Shown here in pieces: positions 25,885 to 34,304 of a stretch of 64,000 nt of DNA. Under the pieces are notes generated by a model. That model made no database searches. It was not told where the DNA came from and saw only the letters and a program-made list of their open reading frames with translations. The translations under genes were made by a program, and so were the position numbers. Numbering within the stretch: the stretch's first letter is position 1; every line of letters starts with the position of its first letter. This stretch comes from Paenibacillus solani (GTDB lineage: Bacteria; Bacillota; Bacilli; Paenibacillales; Paenibacillaceae): assembly GCF_001277345.1 (NCBI RefSeq), contig NZ_LIUT01000001.1:1022897-1086896 (forward strand), read 5' to 3'.

Positions 25885-27644
25885 TACAAGGCATTGGCGC
25901 AGCAACAGGTGTAGCAATCGGTAAGGCTTTCGTACTGCCGCATTGGGAGCTGGATCTTCCGGACTCCGAAATGGATGCTGTCGATTTAGCCAAAGAGTTC
26001 GAGCGCTTATATGAAGGCATACGAACCTCCAAGAATGAAATTGAATATATCAAGAATGAGTTCAAGGAAATGGTGGGACCCGAGGAGTCTCAGATCTTTG
26101 ATGCGCACCTGGCCATACTGGAGGACCCTGTGTTCATGAACGAGATACAGGGGATTATCGAGCGTCAATACAAGGCTGCTGAAGTGGCGGTCAAGGAGGC
26201 GATCGATCATTTTGTCTCTATGTTTGATCTGCTGGATGACGAATATATGAAGGAGCGGGCACTGGACATCAAAGATGTCGGAAACCGACTGCTCAAGCAT
26301 CTTCTAGGTGCTCCTGAAGTCAAGCTCCCGGCTGATACCCAGCCCTATATATTGGTGGCGAAAGAGCTCTCTCCGTCTCAGCTGGTGCATCTCAACCCTT
26401 CCCATGTTCTTGGCATTGTGACGATGACAGGCGGCATTACCTCTCATTCAGCGATCATGGCCCGGGCGATTGGCATACCTCTTGTATCAGGTATTGAGAA
26501 CAAGCTGGAAGAGCCGATTCAGACCGGCGAGTATTTGGTTGTGGATGGGGACACAGGCTTGCTGTATGTGGAGCCTGACGCCATAATCTTGGAACATTAC
26601 GAAGAGATTCGTGATCAGCAGCAGAAGAAGAAGGAGCAGCTCCAGCTTCTGGCCACGGTGGAGCCTATTACCAAGGATGGGGTCACCCTTAACCTGGCCG
26701 CGAATATGAGTTCCATTAAAGAGCTGGATATTGCTCTGAAGCATGGCGCCTTCGGAGTCGGTTTGTTCCGCACTGAATTTTTATATATGGACCGCCACAG
26801 CTTGCCGACGGAGGATGAGCAATTTGAGGTGTATAAGCTGGTTGCGGAGAACGTGGGTGATGGCTCTGCAGTGATTCGCACTCTCGATATCGGCGGCGAT
26901 AAACCGCTGGATTATCTCCCTCTCGCTGAAGAGGAGAACCCCTTCCTTGGTTACCGGGCGATCCGCATCTGTCTGGATAATGTGGAGCTGTTTCAGACCC
27001 AACTGTCTGCCATTCTTAGAGCAAGCGTATACGGTAATGTAAAAATCATGTATCCGATGATATCCTCCGTTGAGGAGCTTAAACAGGCGAATGCGATATT
27101 ACGGCAAGCCATGGAGGATTTGGACCGACGCGGCATAGCCTACAACCCGGACATCAAGGTTGGCATTATGATTGAGGTGCCTGCGGCGGTGACTATCGCG
27201 GATCTGTTGGCAGAAGAAGCCGATTTTTTCAGCATCGGAACGAATGATCTCGTCCAGTACGTTCTGGCGGTGGACCGGATGAATGAGCAGATTGCCCATA
27301 TGTATCGTCCGTTTCATCCTGCTATCCTACGCATGCTCCGAATGACGGTAGATGCTGCGCACAAGGCAGGTATTCCGGTCAGTGTTTGCGGTGAGTTGGC
27401 CGGGGACGAACGGGCGATTCCAATCTGGCTGGAGCTCGGTATTAAGGATCTTAGTATGTCACCGCAATCCTTGCTTCGCGTGAAGCATCGTATTCTGAAC
27501 ACGAACGCAGCTGAAGCGAAAGCAGAGGCTGCGGCTTGCTTCAAGTTAAGTACCGTGTCTGCGATCGAGGAACGGCTTAGCGCATTTCCCGAACGGGGCA
27601 GCAGTGCGAAAGCAACCAAAGGCACCGATAGTACGGCCTCTTAA
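25881..27644 (+). CDS. ptsI: PTS enzyme I (phosphoenolpyruvate-protein phosphotransferase)
   Basis: Moves phosphate from PEP to HPr. At 587 residues it shows the active His189 in GGITSHSAIMAR (same number as E. coli), the PEP-binding FRTEFLYM and TLDIGGDKPL blocks, GIMIEVPAA, SIGTNDLVQY, and the catalytic Cys in SVCGELAGD. The ATG overlaps the permease stop (ATGA), so the two proteins are co-translated. Usually ptsI follows ptsH; here no HPr gene with a phosphorylatable His is in the window. A serine/threonine-rich tail after ~575 is unusual. It ends at a very strong terminator. Confidence 0.95.
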   Translation: MIQGIGAATGVAIGKAFVLPHWELDLPDSEMDAVDLAKEFERLYEGIRTSKNEIEYIKNEFKEMVGPEESQIFDAHLAILEDPVFMNEIQGIIERQYKAAEVAVKEAIDHFVSMFDLLDDEYMKERALDIKDVGNRLLKHLLGAPEVKLPADTQPYILVAKELSPSQLVHLNPSHVLGIVTMTGGITSHSAIMARAIGIPLVSGIENKLEEPIQTGEYLVVDGDTGLLYVEPDAIILEHYEEIRDQQQKKKEQLQLLATVEPITKDGVTLNLAANMSSIKELDIALKHGAFGVGLFRTEFLYMDRHSLPTEDEQFEVYKLVAENVGDGSAVIRTLDIGGDKPLDYLPLAEEENPFLGYRAIRICLDNVELFQTQLSAILRASVYGNVKIMYPMISSVEELKQANAILRQAMEDLDRRGIAYNPDIKVGIMIEVPAAVTIADLLAEEADFFSIGTNDLVQYVLAVDRMNEQIAHMYRPFHPAILRMLRMTVDAAHKAGIPVSVCGELAGDERAIPIWLELGIKDLSMSPQSLLRVKHRILNTNAAEAKAEAAACFKLSTVSAIEERLSAFPERGSSAKATKGTDSTAS

Positions 27645-27716
27645 AGCTTAGAGGCGGAGCAGACTTTGATAGCAGTTTTTTTAAAAAGGACAAGCTATAT
27701 TTATCCTCAACATCAA

Positions 27717-27765
27717 ACAGCCGTCAACTTTTACTGGATCTGATCCAGTAAAAGTTGACGGCTGT
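27717..27765 (+). terminator. Long perfect hairpin terminator after ptsI
   Basis: A 24-base arm (27717-27740) is exactly complementary to 27742-27765, with a single base at the centre. A moderate T-run follows. The arms are twice as long as ordinary terminators here. Confidence 0.85.
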
Positions 27766-27790
27766 ACTTTTATATTAAACTGAAGGTTGA

Positions 27791-28318
27791 CTAGCGCTCC
27801 TGTGCCAAAGCGTCACAAAAGGCTTTGCCATATGGGGGCAAATCCGGAGGACGGCGAGCGGATATAATATGACCGTCGACTACAACGGCTTCATCCTTCC
27901 ATATCGAGCCGGCATTTTCCATATCGTCCCGAATCCCTGGCGTCGATGTTACGGTCCGTCCATCCAGAATTTTAGCTGATATTAGCACCCAACCGGCATG
28001 GCAGATCTGGCCAATCGGCTTTTTGTCCTCGTTCATTTCCCTAACCAGTTGAAGCACTTTATTATAACGGCGGAGCTTGTCAGGCGCCCATCCACCAGGC
28101 ACAAGAATGCCATCATAATCCTTGCTGTTCAGCTCATCAAAAGCATACTCGGCCAGAGCTGGAACACCATATTTGCCGGTATAGGTTTTTCCTTTTTCCA
28201 GTCCGGCCAGATGAACCTCCGCACCTTCCTCACGAACCCGGTAAACCGGATACCATAACTCCAAATCTTCAAATTCTTCATCTACCAGCGCTATCACTTT
28301 TTTTCCTGTCAATCTCAT
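27791..28318 (-). CDS. DJ-1/PfpI-family protein
   Basis: A 175-residue protein of the class I glutamine amidotransferase-like fold. The nucleophile elbow GQICHAGW holds the Cys, with a nearby Glu in the N-terminal VDEEFEDLELWYP. LVPGGWAPDKLRR and GRTVTSTPGIRDD are the other family blocks. Homologs (YraA, YhbO, PfpI) have been described as proteases or glyoxalase/deglycase stress proteins; the role here is not fixed by sequence. The ribosome site GAAAGGAG lies 10 bases before the ATG. Confidence 0.9.
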   Translation of the reverse strand: MRLTGKKVIALVDEEFEDLELWYPVYRVREEGAEVHLAGLEKGKTYTGKYGVPALAEYAFDELNSKDYDGILVPGGWAPDKLRRYNKVLQLVREMNEDKKPIGQICHAGWVLISAKILDGRTVTSTPGIRDDMENAGSIWKDEAVVVDGHIISARRPPDLPPYGKAFCDALAQER

Positions 28319-28578
28319 GATATAGATCTTCTCCTTTCATCACCTGTAATGGGTATCCATAACATGATGCATATGCCTATTCAAACTATCTTCATTGTAA
28401 CAAATACGGAAGAGAGTTTCATGGAAGGGGAAATAAACAACATTTGGATACAGATTTGGTAAATAAAGCATTATCACAAATAAGGAGGATTCTTTGGTAT
28501 GATAGTCGAATAGAACTACTTTAATGGCGGAATTGTGACAAGAGAATTAGATTATGTATTAGATTTGGGGTGGGCAAT

Positions 28579-29031
28579 TTGTTCAAAACCTGCGACTGTG
28601 GACAGATGATGAAGTTGGAATTAAGAAAGTTGATTCATGAAAGAAAGACACGAATATGCCATGTTCCCGTTTATGCCTGTCAGGCTTGCAAGAAGTATGA
28701 GCTTTTGCCTCTAATTAAATCGGAATTACTTCGCTATTTATCATCGCCTGGCCAGGAACCCAGAAGAACACGAGTTTCTTTTGCCGATATCAATGAGTCT
28801 GCTTATGTTCTTCGGGAAGCATTTCGTACATATGAGGGAGACTCGGTGGCAGAACTGCAGGCTCGCTGCATGAAAGTCTTTGACGAGCGGGTTAACATGC
28901 TGCTTGATCTGTTTTCTTATGCTCAGAACTTGGGCGATGACGACTGGATGCGACAAATTGAGGGAAGACTTGAGCAGCTAAGCAGCATCAAATCGCTAAT
29001 CCCTGAAAACTCCGGCAATTATTCAAGGTGA
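28579..29031 (+). CDS. Putative zinc-ribbon protein, unknown
   Basis: A 150-residue product. The first 45 residues carry CDCGQMM, then CHVPVYACQACKK, giving a C-x-C...C-x-x-C arrangement that looks like a zinc ribbon. The rest is helical and acidic (SELLRYLSSP, ELQARCMKVFDERVNMLLDLF). GGGGTGG lies 5 bases before the TTG at 28579; the GTG at 28570 overlaps that site. I do not recognise a family. It is followed by YtxJ and CcpA. Confidence 0.65.
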   Translation: MFKTCDCGQMMKLELRKLIHERKTRICHVPVYACQACKKYELLPLIKSELLRYLSSPGQEPRRTRVSFADINESAYVLREAFRTYEGDSVAELQARCMKVFDERVNMLLDLFSYAQNLGDDDWMRQIEGRLEQLSSIKSLIPENSGNYSR

Positions 29032-29127
29032 TTTTCAGAAAATTTTCGCGGATGTTGTTGGATTTTTCACGAACTTTTTGTTAGGATAGAAGATAGGAAC
29101 TTCAATACATGAAGGGATGTATATCCT

Positions 29128-29475
29128 ATGGCGACGTTGACGAAAATGAATACTATAGAAGAGCTGCACAGCATGCTTGAATCATCAGAGTTGAAGCCAT
29201 TGCTATTGTTCAAACATAGTACCAGATGCCCAATTAGTACGGGAGCTTACAGGGAAGTGCAAGCTTATCTTCAGAACGACCCGAATGAACAGGTTCATTA
29301 TGTACTGATTGATGTCATAGCGGATCGCCAAGTGTCGAATCAAGCGGCAGAAACTTTGAGCGTAAAGCACGAATCGCCACAAGTTATTCTTGTAAAAGCA
29401 GGAGCGCCAGTCTGGCATACATCCCATTCTCATATTACGGCTGAAGCGCTGAAGACTCAACTGGCCGGCATATAA
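29128..29475 (+). CDS. ytxJ: Bacillithiol-system redox protein YtxJ (BrxC)
   Basis: A 115-residue thioredoxin-fold protein. The active motif is HSTRCPIS, with one redox Cys. In B. subtilis, YtxJ/BrxC is a monothiol protein linked to bacillithiol disulfides. LFKHSTRCPISTGAYREVQ and HVSPQV-type segment KHESPQVILVKAG fit the family. ATG at 29128. In Bacillus the ytxJ gene is also close to ccpA, as here. Confidence 0.9.
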   Translation: MATLTKMNTIEELHSMLESSELKPLLLFKHSTRCPISTGAYREVQAYLQNDPNEQVHYVLIDVIADRQVSNQAAETLSVKHESPQVILVKAGAPVWHTSHSHITAEALKTQLAGI

Positions 29476-29568
29476 AGCCGTGTCGTTGCACAAAGCAGTA
29501 TTTTGTCGTATCATAAATTCAAATGGTATTGAACGAATGAAAATCTATTGGCAATGGAGAGAAGGAAT

Positions 29569-30579
29569 TTGACGGTAACCATTTACGATGTTGCGCGCGA
29601 AGCAGGCGTTTCCATGGCGACGGTATCCCGGGTTGTCAACAATAACCCGAACGTTAAGCCTCAGACCCGGAAAAAAGTATACGAAGCGATTGAACGTTTA
29701 GGGTATCGTCCGAATGCGGTAGCCAGAGGTCTGGCCAGCAAGAAGACCACAACCGTTGGCGTTGTGATCCCGGACATTTCGAACTCGATTTTTGCGGAAA
29801 TTGCCCGCGGTATCGAGGATATTGCTAACATGTACCATTATAATATAATTCTATGTAATGCCGACAAACGGAAGGAAAAAGAGATCCGTGTCATCAACAC
29901 CTTGCTTGAGAAACAAGTGGACGGGCTCTTGTTCATGGGCGGAACGGTGACGGATGAGCATATTCAAGCATTTCAGACATCGTCTGTGCCGATTGTTCTC
30001 TGTGCAACCAGTGATGAGCGATGTTCTTATCCTTCCGTCGATATTGATCATGAACAGGCTGCATTTGATGCGGTAAATACATTGATCAGACACGGACATC
30101 GCGAGATCGCCATGATCAGCGGTACGCTTCAGGATCCAGCCAATGGTTATGCACGTTTCCAAGGTTACAAGAAAGCACTGGAAGCTGCTGGCATTGAATA
30201 TCAAGAAGACTTGGTACGGATCGGTAATTATCGTTATGAGTCCGGTGTTGAGGCAATGAAATATTTCCTTGGACTCAAGAAGAAACCAACGGCTATTTTT
30301 GCTGCTACGGATGAGATGGCGATTGGGGCCATACATAGTATTCAGGATGAAGGCTATAAAGTACCTGATGACTTCTCTATAATCAGCGTAGATAATATCC
30401 GGATGGCTTCGATGGTTCGTCCACAGCTGACGACGGTAGCTCAGCCGATGTATGACCTGGGGGCTGTAGCAATGCGTCTGCTTACCAAGCTGATGAAGAA
30501 GGAGAATGTGGAAAATCCTCGCGTGATTCTGCCACATGAAACGATTCTTCGGCTGTCGGTTAGCCATGTGAACGAGTAA
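29569..30579 (+). CDS. ccpA: Catabolite control protein CcpA
   Basis: A LacI-family regulator that binds cre sites together with Ser-phosphorylated HPr or Crh. The N-terminal helix-turn-helix ([20 protein letters not shown]) and hinge [18 protein letters not shown] are nearly those of Bacillus CcpA, as is [16 protein letters not shown] segment [14 protein letters not shown] and the C-terminal [22 protein letters not shown]. At 336 residues it fits. TTG 29569 was chosen: GGAGAG lies 7 bases ahead and the product starts at the conserved position, while the longer TTG 29548 adds residues without similarity. Likely target in this window: the cre upstream of acsA. Confidence 0.95.
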   Translation: MTVTIYDVAREAGVSMATVSRVVNNNPNVKPQTRKKVYEAIERLGYRPNAVARGLASKKTTTVGVVIPDISNSIFAEIARGIEDIANMYHYNIILCNADKRKEKEIRVINTLLEKQVDGLLFMGGTVTDEHIQAFQTSSVPIVLCATSDERCSYPSVDIDHEQAAFDAVNTLIRHGHREIAMISGTLQDPANGYARFQGYKKALEAAGIEYQEDLVRIGNYRYESGVEAMKYFLGLKKKPTAIFAATDEMAIGAIHSIQDEGYKVPDDFSIISVDNIRMASMVRPQLTTVAQPMYDLGAVAMRLLTKLMKKENVENPRVILPHETILRLSVSHVNE

Positions 30580-30619
30580 AAGGCCATGATAAGCTTGTTA
30601 ATTACCACCCTGTTATTGG

Positions 30620-30650
30620 AAAAAGCTCCTGAGATGTGAGGGGCTTTTTT
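30620..30650 (+). terminator. Terminator of ccpA
   Basis: AAAAAGCTCCT (30620-30630) pairs with AGGGGCTTTTT (30639-30649) with one G-U pair, followed by T. Confidence 0.88.
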
Positions 30651-30692
30651 CTGCTTGGAAATCTTTTGATTGTGAAAATGGAGGGCATTGCT

Positions 30693-31394
30693 ATGACAGC
30701 ACAAGTTATCGGCCTTATCGGGGCCATGGACGAAGAAGTTGAGCTATTATTGGCTCAGCTGGAAAATAAAGAAACGACGGTCAAAGCAGGGGTAACTTAT
30801 GCTGCCGGAACGATTCATGGCAAGCGGGTAGTTGTATGCAAGAGCGGGGTAGGCAAGGTTAATGCTGCGGTGACCACGCAAATTCTGATCGATTCTTTTG
30901 GAGTTTCAAAGGTATTGTTTACCGGCGTTGCAGGTGCGCTGCACCCTGAGCTGAACATTGGCGATATCGTTATCTCATCCTCATGCATGCAGCATGATAT
31001 GGATGTGACACCGCTAGGCTTTGCGCGTGGGATGATTCCGTATCAGGAAGTTTCCGATTTTCCTGCAGATCAGCATTTGATAGAATTGGCAGAAGAGGCC
31101 TGCAAGAAACAGGCGGCGGGGCATTTTATCATCGGAAAGGTATTATCTGGAGATCAGTTTATTGCAAGCCGTGAGACCGTCCAAACGCTCCACGAGGATC
31201 TAGGCGGGGCTTGTGCAGAGATGGAAGGCTCCGCAGTTGCCCAGGTATGTTATATGAACAGCGTGCCTTATGTCGTGATCCGATCGATGTCGGATAAAGC
31301 CGACGGTTCTGCCCACGTTAATTTTCCCGAGTTTACTGTAAAAGCTTCAAAGCTATCGCATGAAATTGTGAGCTATATGCTAGGTAAGCTCTAG
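30693..31394 (+). CDS. mtnN: 5'-methylthioadenosine/S-adenosylhomocysteine nucleosidase
   Basis: Removes adenine from MTA and SAH, recycling methionine and producing the autoinducer-2 precursor. The 233-residue protein has IGLIGAMDEEVELL at the start, GVAGAL, the substrate loop EMEGSAVAQVC and the catalytic Asp in SMSDKADGSA. GGAGGG lies 8 bases before ATG 30693. It sits between ccpA and acuA, an insertion relative to the Bacillus order as I recall it. Ends at a palindromic terminator. Confidence 0.94.
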   Translation: MTAQVIGLIGAMDEEVELLLAQLENKETTVKAGVTYAAGTIHGKRVVVCKSGVGKVNAAVTTQILIDSFGVSKVLFTGVAGALHPELNIGDIVISSSCMQHDMDVTPLGFARGMIPYQEVSDFPADQHLIELAEEACKKQAAGHFIIGKVLSGDQFIASRETVQTLHEDLGGACAEMEGSAVAQVCYMNSVPYVVIRSMSDKADGSAHVNFPEFTVKASKLSHEIVSYMLGKL

Positions 31395-31456
31395 TACCGA
31401 CAATTCAGCAAGTCATAGTCCTGCCAAGCGGGCATATTGATGCGCATCATACAAAT

Positions 31457-31488
31457 AAAACTCCCCCGAGGTACCTCGGGGGAGTTTT
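31457..31488. terminator. Palindromic terminator between mtnN and acuA
   Basis: AAAACTCCCCCGAG followed by GTAC and CTCGGGGGAGTTTT is a perfect palindrome flanked by A and T runs, so it can end both convergent genes. Confidence 0.93.
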
Positions 31489-31497
31489 TGTTTAAAA

Positions 31498-32130
31498 TTA
31501 ATACATAAACCGTTGTCTGAAACGGATCCGATCGAATTGCTCTTGCGATGAAAGCGGAACGTACCGTCCGATTTTGACCATGAGGCAGTTGGCAGGATGG
31601 GAGCAGATTTCAGGATCATCGGTTGCATACCACTCCATGTCCACAATTTTCATTAAACGCTCCATCATTTTGCGATAATCCCATACGTTTAAGCCGCTTC
31701 CTTTCAGATCCCAATGCCAGTAATACTCGGTCGTAAATACAATGTAACGCTCCAGCTGTTCTTCTTCAAATGCGGTTTTGATCATATGCTGCCCGAGTCC
31801 AAGGGAACGGTAGTCATTGGCTACTTCAATGGCACCAAGCTCAATCAAATCTTCCATATTGCCCTCAGACCAGCGTTCCTGTTCATCCGGGTAATGAAAA
31901 GTGACATATCCTACGATCATATCCCGGTCTCTCGTGATGATGATTCTACCTTCAGGCAGACCTGCAATTTCCACCAGAGCCTCATGCTGCTCCACAGGTC
32001 GACGAAAAGCATTGAGATCAGGGTGCATGGTGAGTTCGGATAATTGCTCGGGAGGCACAGGTCCTTCGATGATTAGGCGGCGGTCTTCAGGGAACAAAAC
32101 ATGAGACTGGTAAACTTTGCAGTGTTCCAT
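31498..32130 (-). CDS. acuA: Acetoin utilisation acetyltransferase AcuA
   Basis: A GNAT enzyme that acetylates acetyl-CoA synthetase and switches it off. The length (210) equals B. subtilis AcuA. Seen: IIEGPVPPEQLSELTMHPDLNAFR, IGYVTFHYP-type strand VGYVTFHYPDEQERW, and the acetyl-CoA loop EVANDYRSLGLGQHM. The gene is divergent from acsA, its substrate, as in Bacillus. The downstream acuB and acuC (deacetylase) genes of Bacillus are missing here. It has AAAGGAGCG near the ATG. Confidence 0.93.
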   Translation of the reverse strand: MEHCKVYQSHVLFPEDRRLIIEGPVPPEQLSELTMHPDLNAFRRPVEQHEALVEIAGLPEGRIIITRDRDMIVGYVTFHYPDEQERWSEGNMEDLIELGAIEVANDYRSLGLGQHMIKTAFEEEQLERYIVFTTEYYWHWDLKGSGLNVWDYRKMMERLMKIVDMEWYATDDPEICSHPANCLMVKIGRYVPLSSQEQFDRIRFRQRFMY

Positions 32131-32359
32131 CCGTTACGCTCCTTTCGATTCCATACCCTACTTATAGCAAAAAAATAAAAAAATGAAAAGCAATGACAGG
32201 TAAACAATAGCTATGATATAATCTTTTCGACATAAATTATTCACAAATGTAGCGTTAATGATAGGTTCCTTGCGAATTCCAAGGGTTAATGACTCGATGA
32301 CTGTGACAACGTGAAGACCCACCGCAATGTGTAATGTCTATGTATCATTTTAATCATTT

Positions 32360-32373
32360 TGTAAGCGCTGTCC
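32360..32373. promoter_or_regulatory. CcpA-binding cre site upstream of acsA
   Basis: TGTAAGCGCTGTCC matches the cre consensus TGWAANCGNTNWCA at 13 of 14 positions (last base differs). It lies 40 bases before acsA, between the divergent acuA and acsA genes. CcpA repression of acsA is known in B. subtilis, and ccpA is encoded 2 kb away. Confidence 0.8.
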
Positions 32374-32413
32374 ACTACGAGGAGATCGATTTGAGAATGA
32401 GGAGGATGTAATC

Positions 32414-34138
32414 ATGAATCAAACGCATAGCGAAATACTGCCAAGTGAAGTTTCACATTCCAATATGAAGAGTTACGAGCAAGCACGCTCCGAGTTTTCA
32501 TGGGACGAAATCGAGAGACATTTTACTTGGTATGAGACGGGTAAAGTGAATATGGCATATGAAGCTATTGACCGTCACGTGGCAGAAGGCCGGGGAGATA
32601 AGGTTGCTCTCTTGTACAGTGACGCAAGCAGGGACGAGTCTTATACTTATGCGCAATTGAAAGAGAAATCCGACAAGTTCGGAAATGCATTGCGTAAACA
32701 TGGTGTGGGCAAAGGCGACCGGGTATTTATCTTTATGCCGCGCAGTCCGGAACTCTATGTAGGCCTGCTGGGTATTCTGAAGGTAGGGGCCGTCGTTGGA
32801 CCGTTGTTCGAAGCTTTCATGGAAACGGCGGTAAAAGACCGCTTGGAGGACAGCGGGGCTGTGGCTCTAATTACAACCCCTGCACTACTGGCACGTGTTA
32901 AACGAGACGAGTTACCTGAACTGAAGCATATTTTTGTAGTTGGTGAAGTAGAGGAAGAGCATCCGCAGTTAGTAAACTATTTTGAAGAGCTGGAAGCGGC
33001 GTCGAACGAGCTGGAAATCGAATGGCTTGAACGTGAAGATGGGTTGATTATGCACTATACATCAGGCTCTACCGGGAAACCGAAGGGTGTATATCATGTG
33101 CAGAATGCGATGATCCAGCAATATTACTCAGCGAAAGTCGTATTGGATTTAAAGGAAGACGATATATACTGGTGTACCGCGGATCCAGGCTGGGTAACCG
33201 GCACGGCGTACGGAATATTCGCACCGTGGCTCCATGGAGTTACCAATGTAATCCGGGGTGGTCGTTTCAGCCCGCAGGATTGGTACAATACATTAGCAAA
33301 AAACAAGGTTACGGTATGGTACAGCGCTCCGACTGCATTCCGCATGTTAATGGGCGCAGGTTCGGAACTCATCGACCAATATGACTTGAGTAATTTGAGA
33401 CATGTGTTGTCTGTCGGCGAGCCTCTGAATCCTGAAGTCGTTCGCTGGGGGCACAAGGCTTACAACCACCGTATCCATGATACGTGGTGGATGACAGAGA
33501 CCGGGGCACAGCTCATCTGTAACTATCCGAGCATGGCGATCAAGCCGGGATCGATGGGACGTCCGCTGCCGGGTATTACAGCCGCGATCTTGGATGATCA
33601 AGGCAAAGAAGTAGCGCCATACACGATGGGGAACCTGGCAATTAAGTCACCTTGGCCAGCCATGATGAGAGCCATTTGGAATAATCAGGAGAAGTATGAG
33701 GAATACTTCCGTATTCCAGGATGGTATATCTCCGGTGACTCGGCATATATGGACGAAGAAGGGTACTTCTGGTTCCAAGGCAGAATTGATGATGTTATCA
33801 ATTCCTCCGGTGAGCGAATCGGACCGTTCGAAGTGGAAAGCAAGCTGATTGAACACCCAGCCGTTGCAGAAGCAGGCGTAATCGGCAAGCCGGATGTCAC
33901 CCGGGGTGAGATCATCAAGGCCTTTATCTCCTTACGCGAGGGATACACGCCTTCTCAGGAGCTCAAGGATGAAATCTACCGTTTTGTTAAGGAAGGACTC
34001 TCAGCTCATGCCGCTCCGCGGGAAATTGAGTTTAAAGATAAGCTTCCGAAGACACGGTCCGGTAAAATTATGCGTCGTGTTCTGAAAGCATGGGAATTGG
34101 ATCTTCCTACAGGCGATCTGTCCACGATTGAAGACTAG
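32414..34138 (+). CDS. acsA: Acetyl-CoA synthetase (AMP-forming)
   Basis: Turns acetate, ATP and CoA into acetyl-CoA. The 574-residue protein has the adenylation motif YTSGSTGKPKG, the hinge block GWYISGDSAYMDEEGYFWFQG, and the C-terminal TRSGKIMRRV with Lys551. That lysine is the one acetylated by AcuA in Bacillus. Its short length compared with the ~650-residue bacterial enzyme is normal for the bacillar type. GGAGG precedes the ATG. A cre site lies upstream. Ends at a terminator shared in position with the convergent PBP gene. Confidence 0.95.
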   Translation: MNQTHSEILPSEVSHSNMKSYEQARSEFSWDEIERHFTWYETGKVNMAYEAIDRHVAEGRGDKVALLYSDASRDESYTYAQLKEKSDKFGNALRKHGVGKGDRVFIFMPRSPELYVGLLGILKVGAVVGPLFEAFMETAVKDRLEDSGAVALITTPALLARVKRDELPELKHIFVVGEVEEEHPQLVNYFEELEAASNELEIEWLEREDGLIMHYTSGSTGKPKGVYHVQNAMIQQYYSAKVVLDLKEDDIYWCTADPGWVTGTAYGIFAPWLHGVTNVIRGGRFSPQDWYNTLAKNKVTVWYSAPTAFRMLMGAGSELIDQYDLSNLRHVLSVGEPLNPEVVRWGHKAYNHRIHDTWWMTETGAQLICNYPSMAIKPGSMGRPLPGITAAILDDQGKEVAPYTMGNLAIKSPWPAMMRAIWNNQEKYEEYFRIPGWYISGDSAYMDEEGYFWFQGRIDDVINSSGERIGPFEVESKLIEHPAVAEAGVIGKPDVTRGEIIKAFISLREGYTPSQELKDEIYRFVKEGLSAHAAPREIEFKDKLPKTRSGKIMRRVLKAWELDLPTGDLSTIED

Positions 34139-34153
34139 ACCGCATTAACAATG

Positions 34154-34204
34154 GGGCTGACAATGATTATGGTGATAAGCCATTTTCATTGTCAGCCCTT
34201 TTTT
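34154..34204 (+). terminator. Terminator of acsA
   Basis: GGGCTGACAATGA (34154-34166) pairs with TCATTGTCAGCCC (34186-34198) and six T follow. Confidence 0.9.
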
Positions 34205-34246
34205 CCCCATGATGAACATATAAACTGTCGGCTTGAGCCCATAATT

Positions 34247-34296
34247 AAAACCAGCCCCTCCAACAGAGGATCTCTGTAGGGAGGGGCTGGTTTTTT
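34247..34296 (-). terminator. Terminator of the penicillin-binding protein gene
   Basis: AAAACCAGCCCCTCC pairs with GGAGGGGCTGGTTTT, and an inner ACAGAG/CTCTGT stem continues it. The T-run is on the minus strand. Confidence 0.9.
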
Positions 34297-34304
34297 GCTT
34301 CTAT

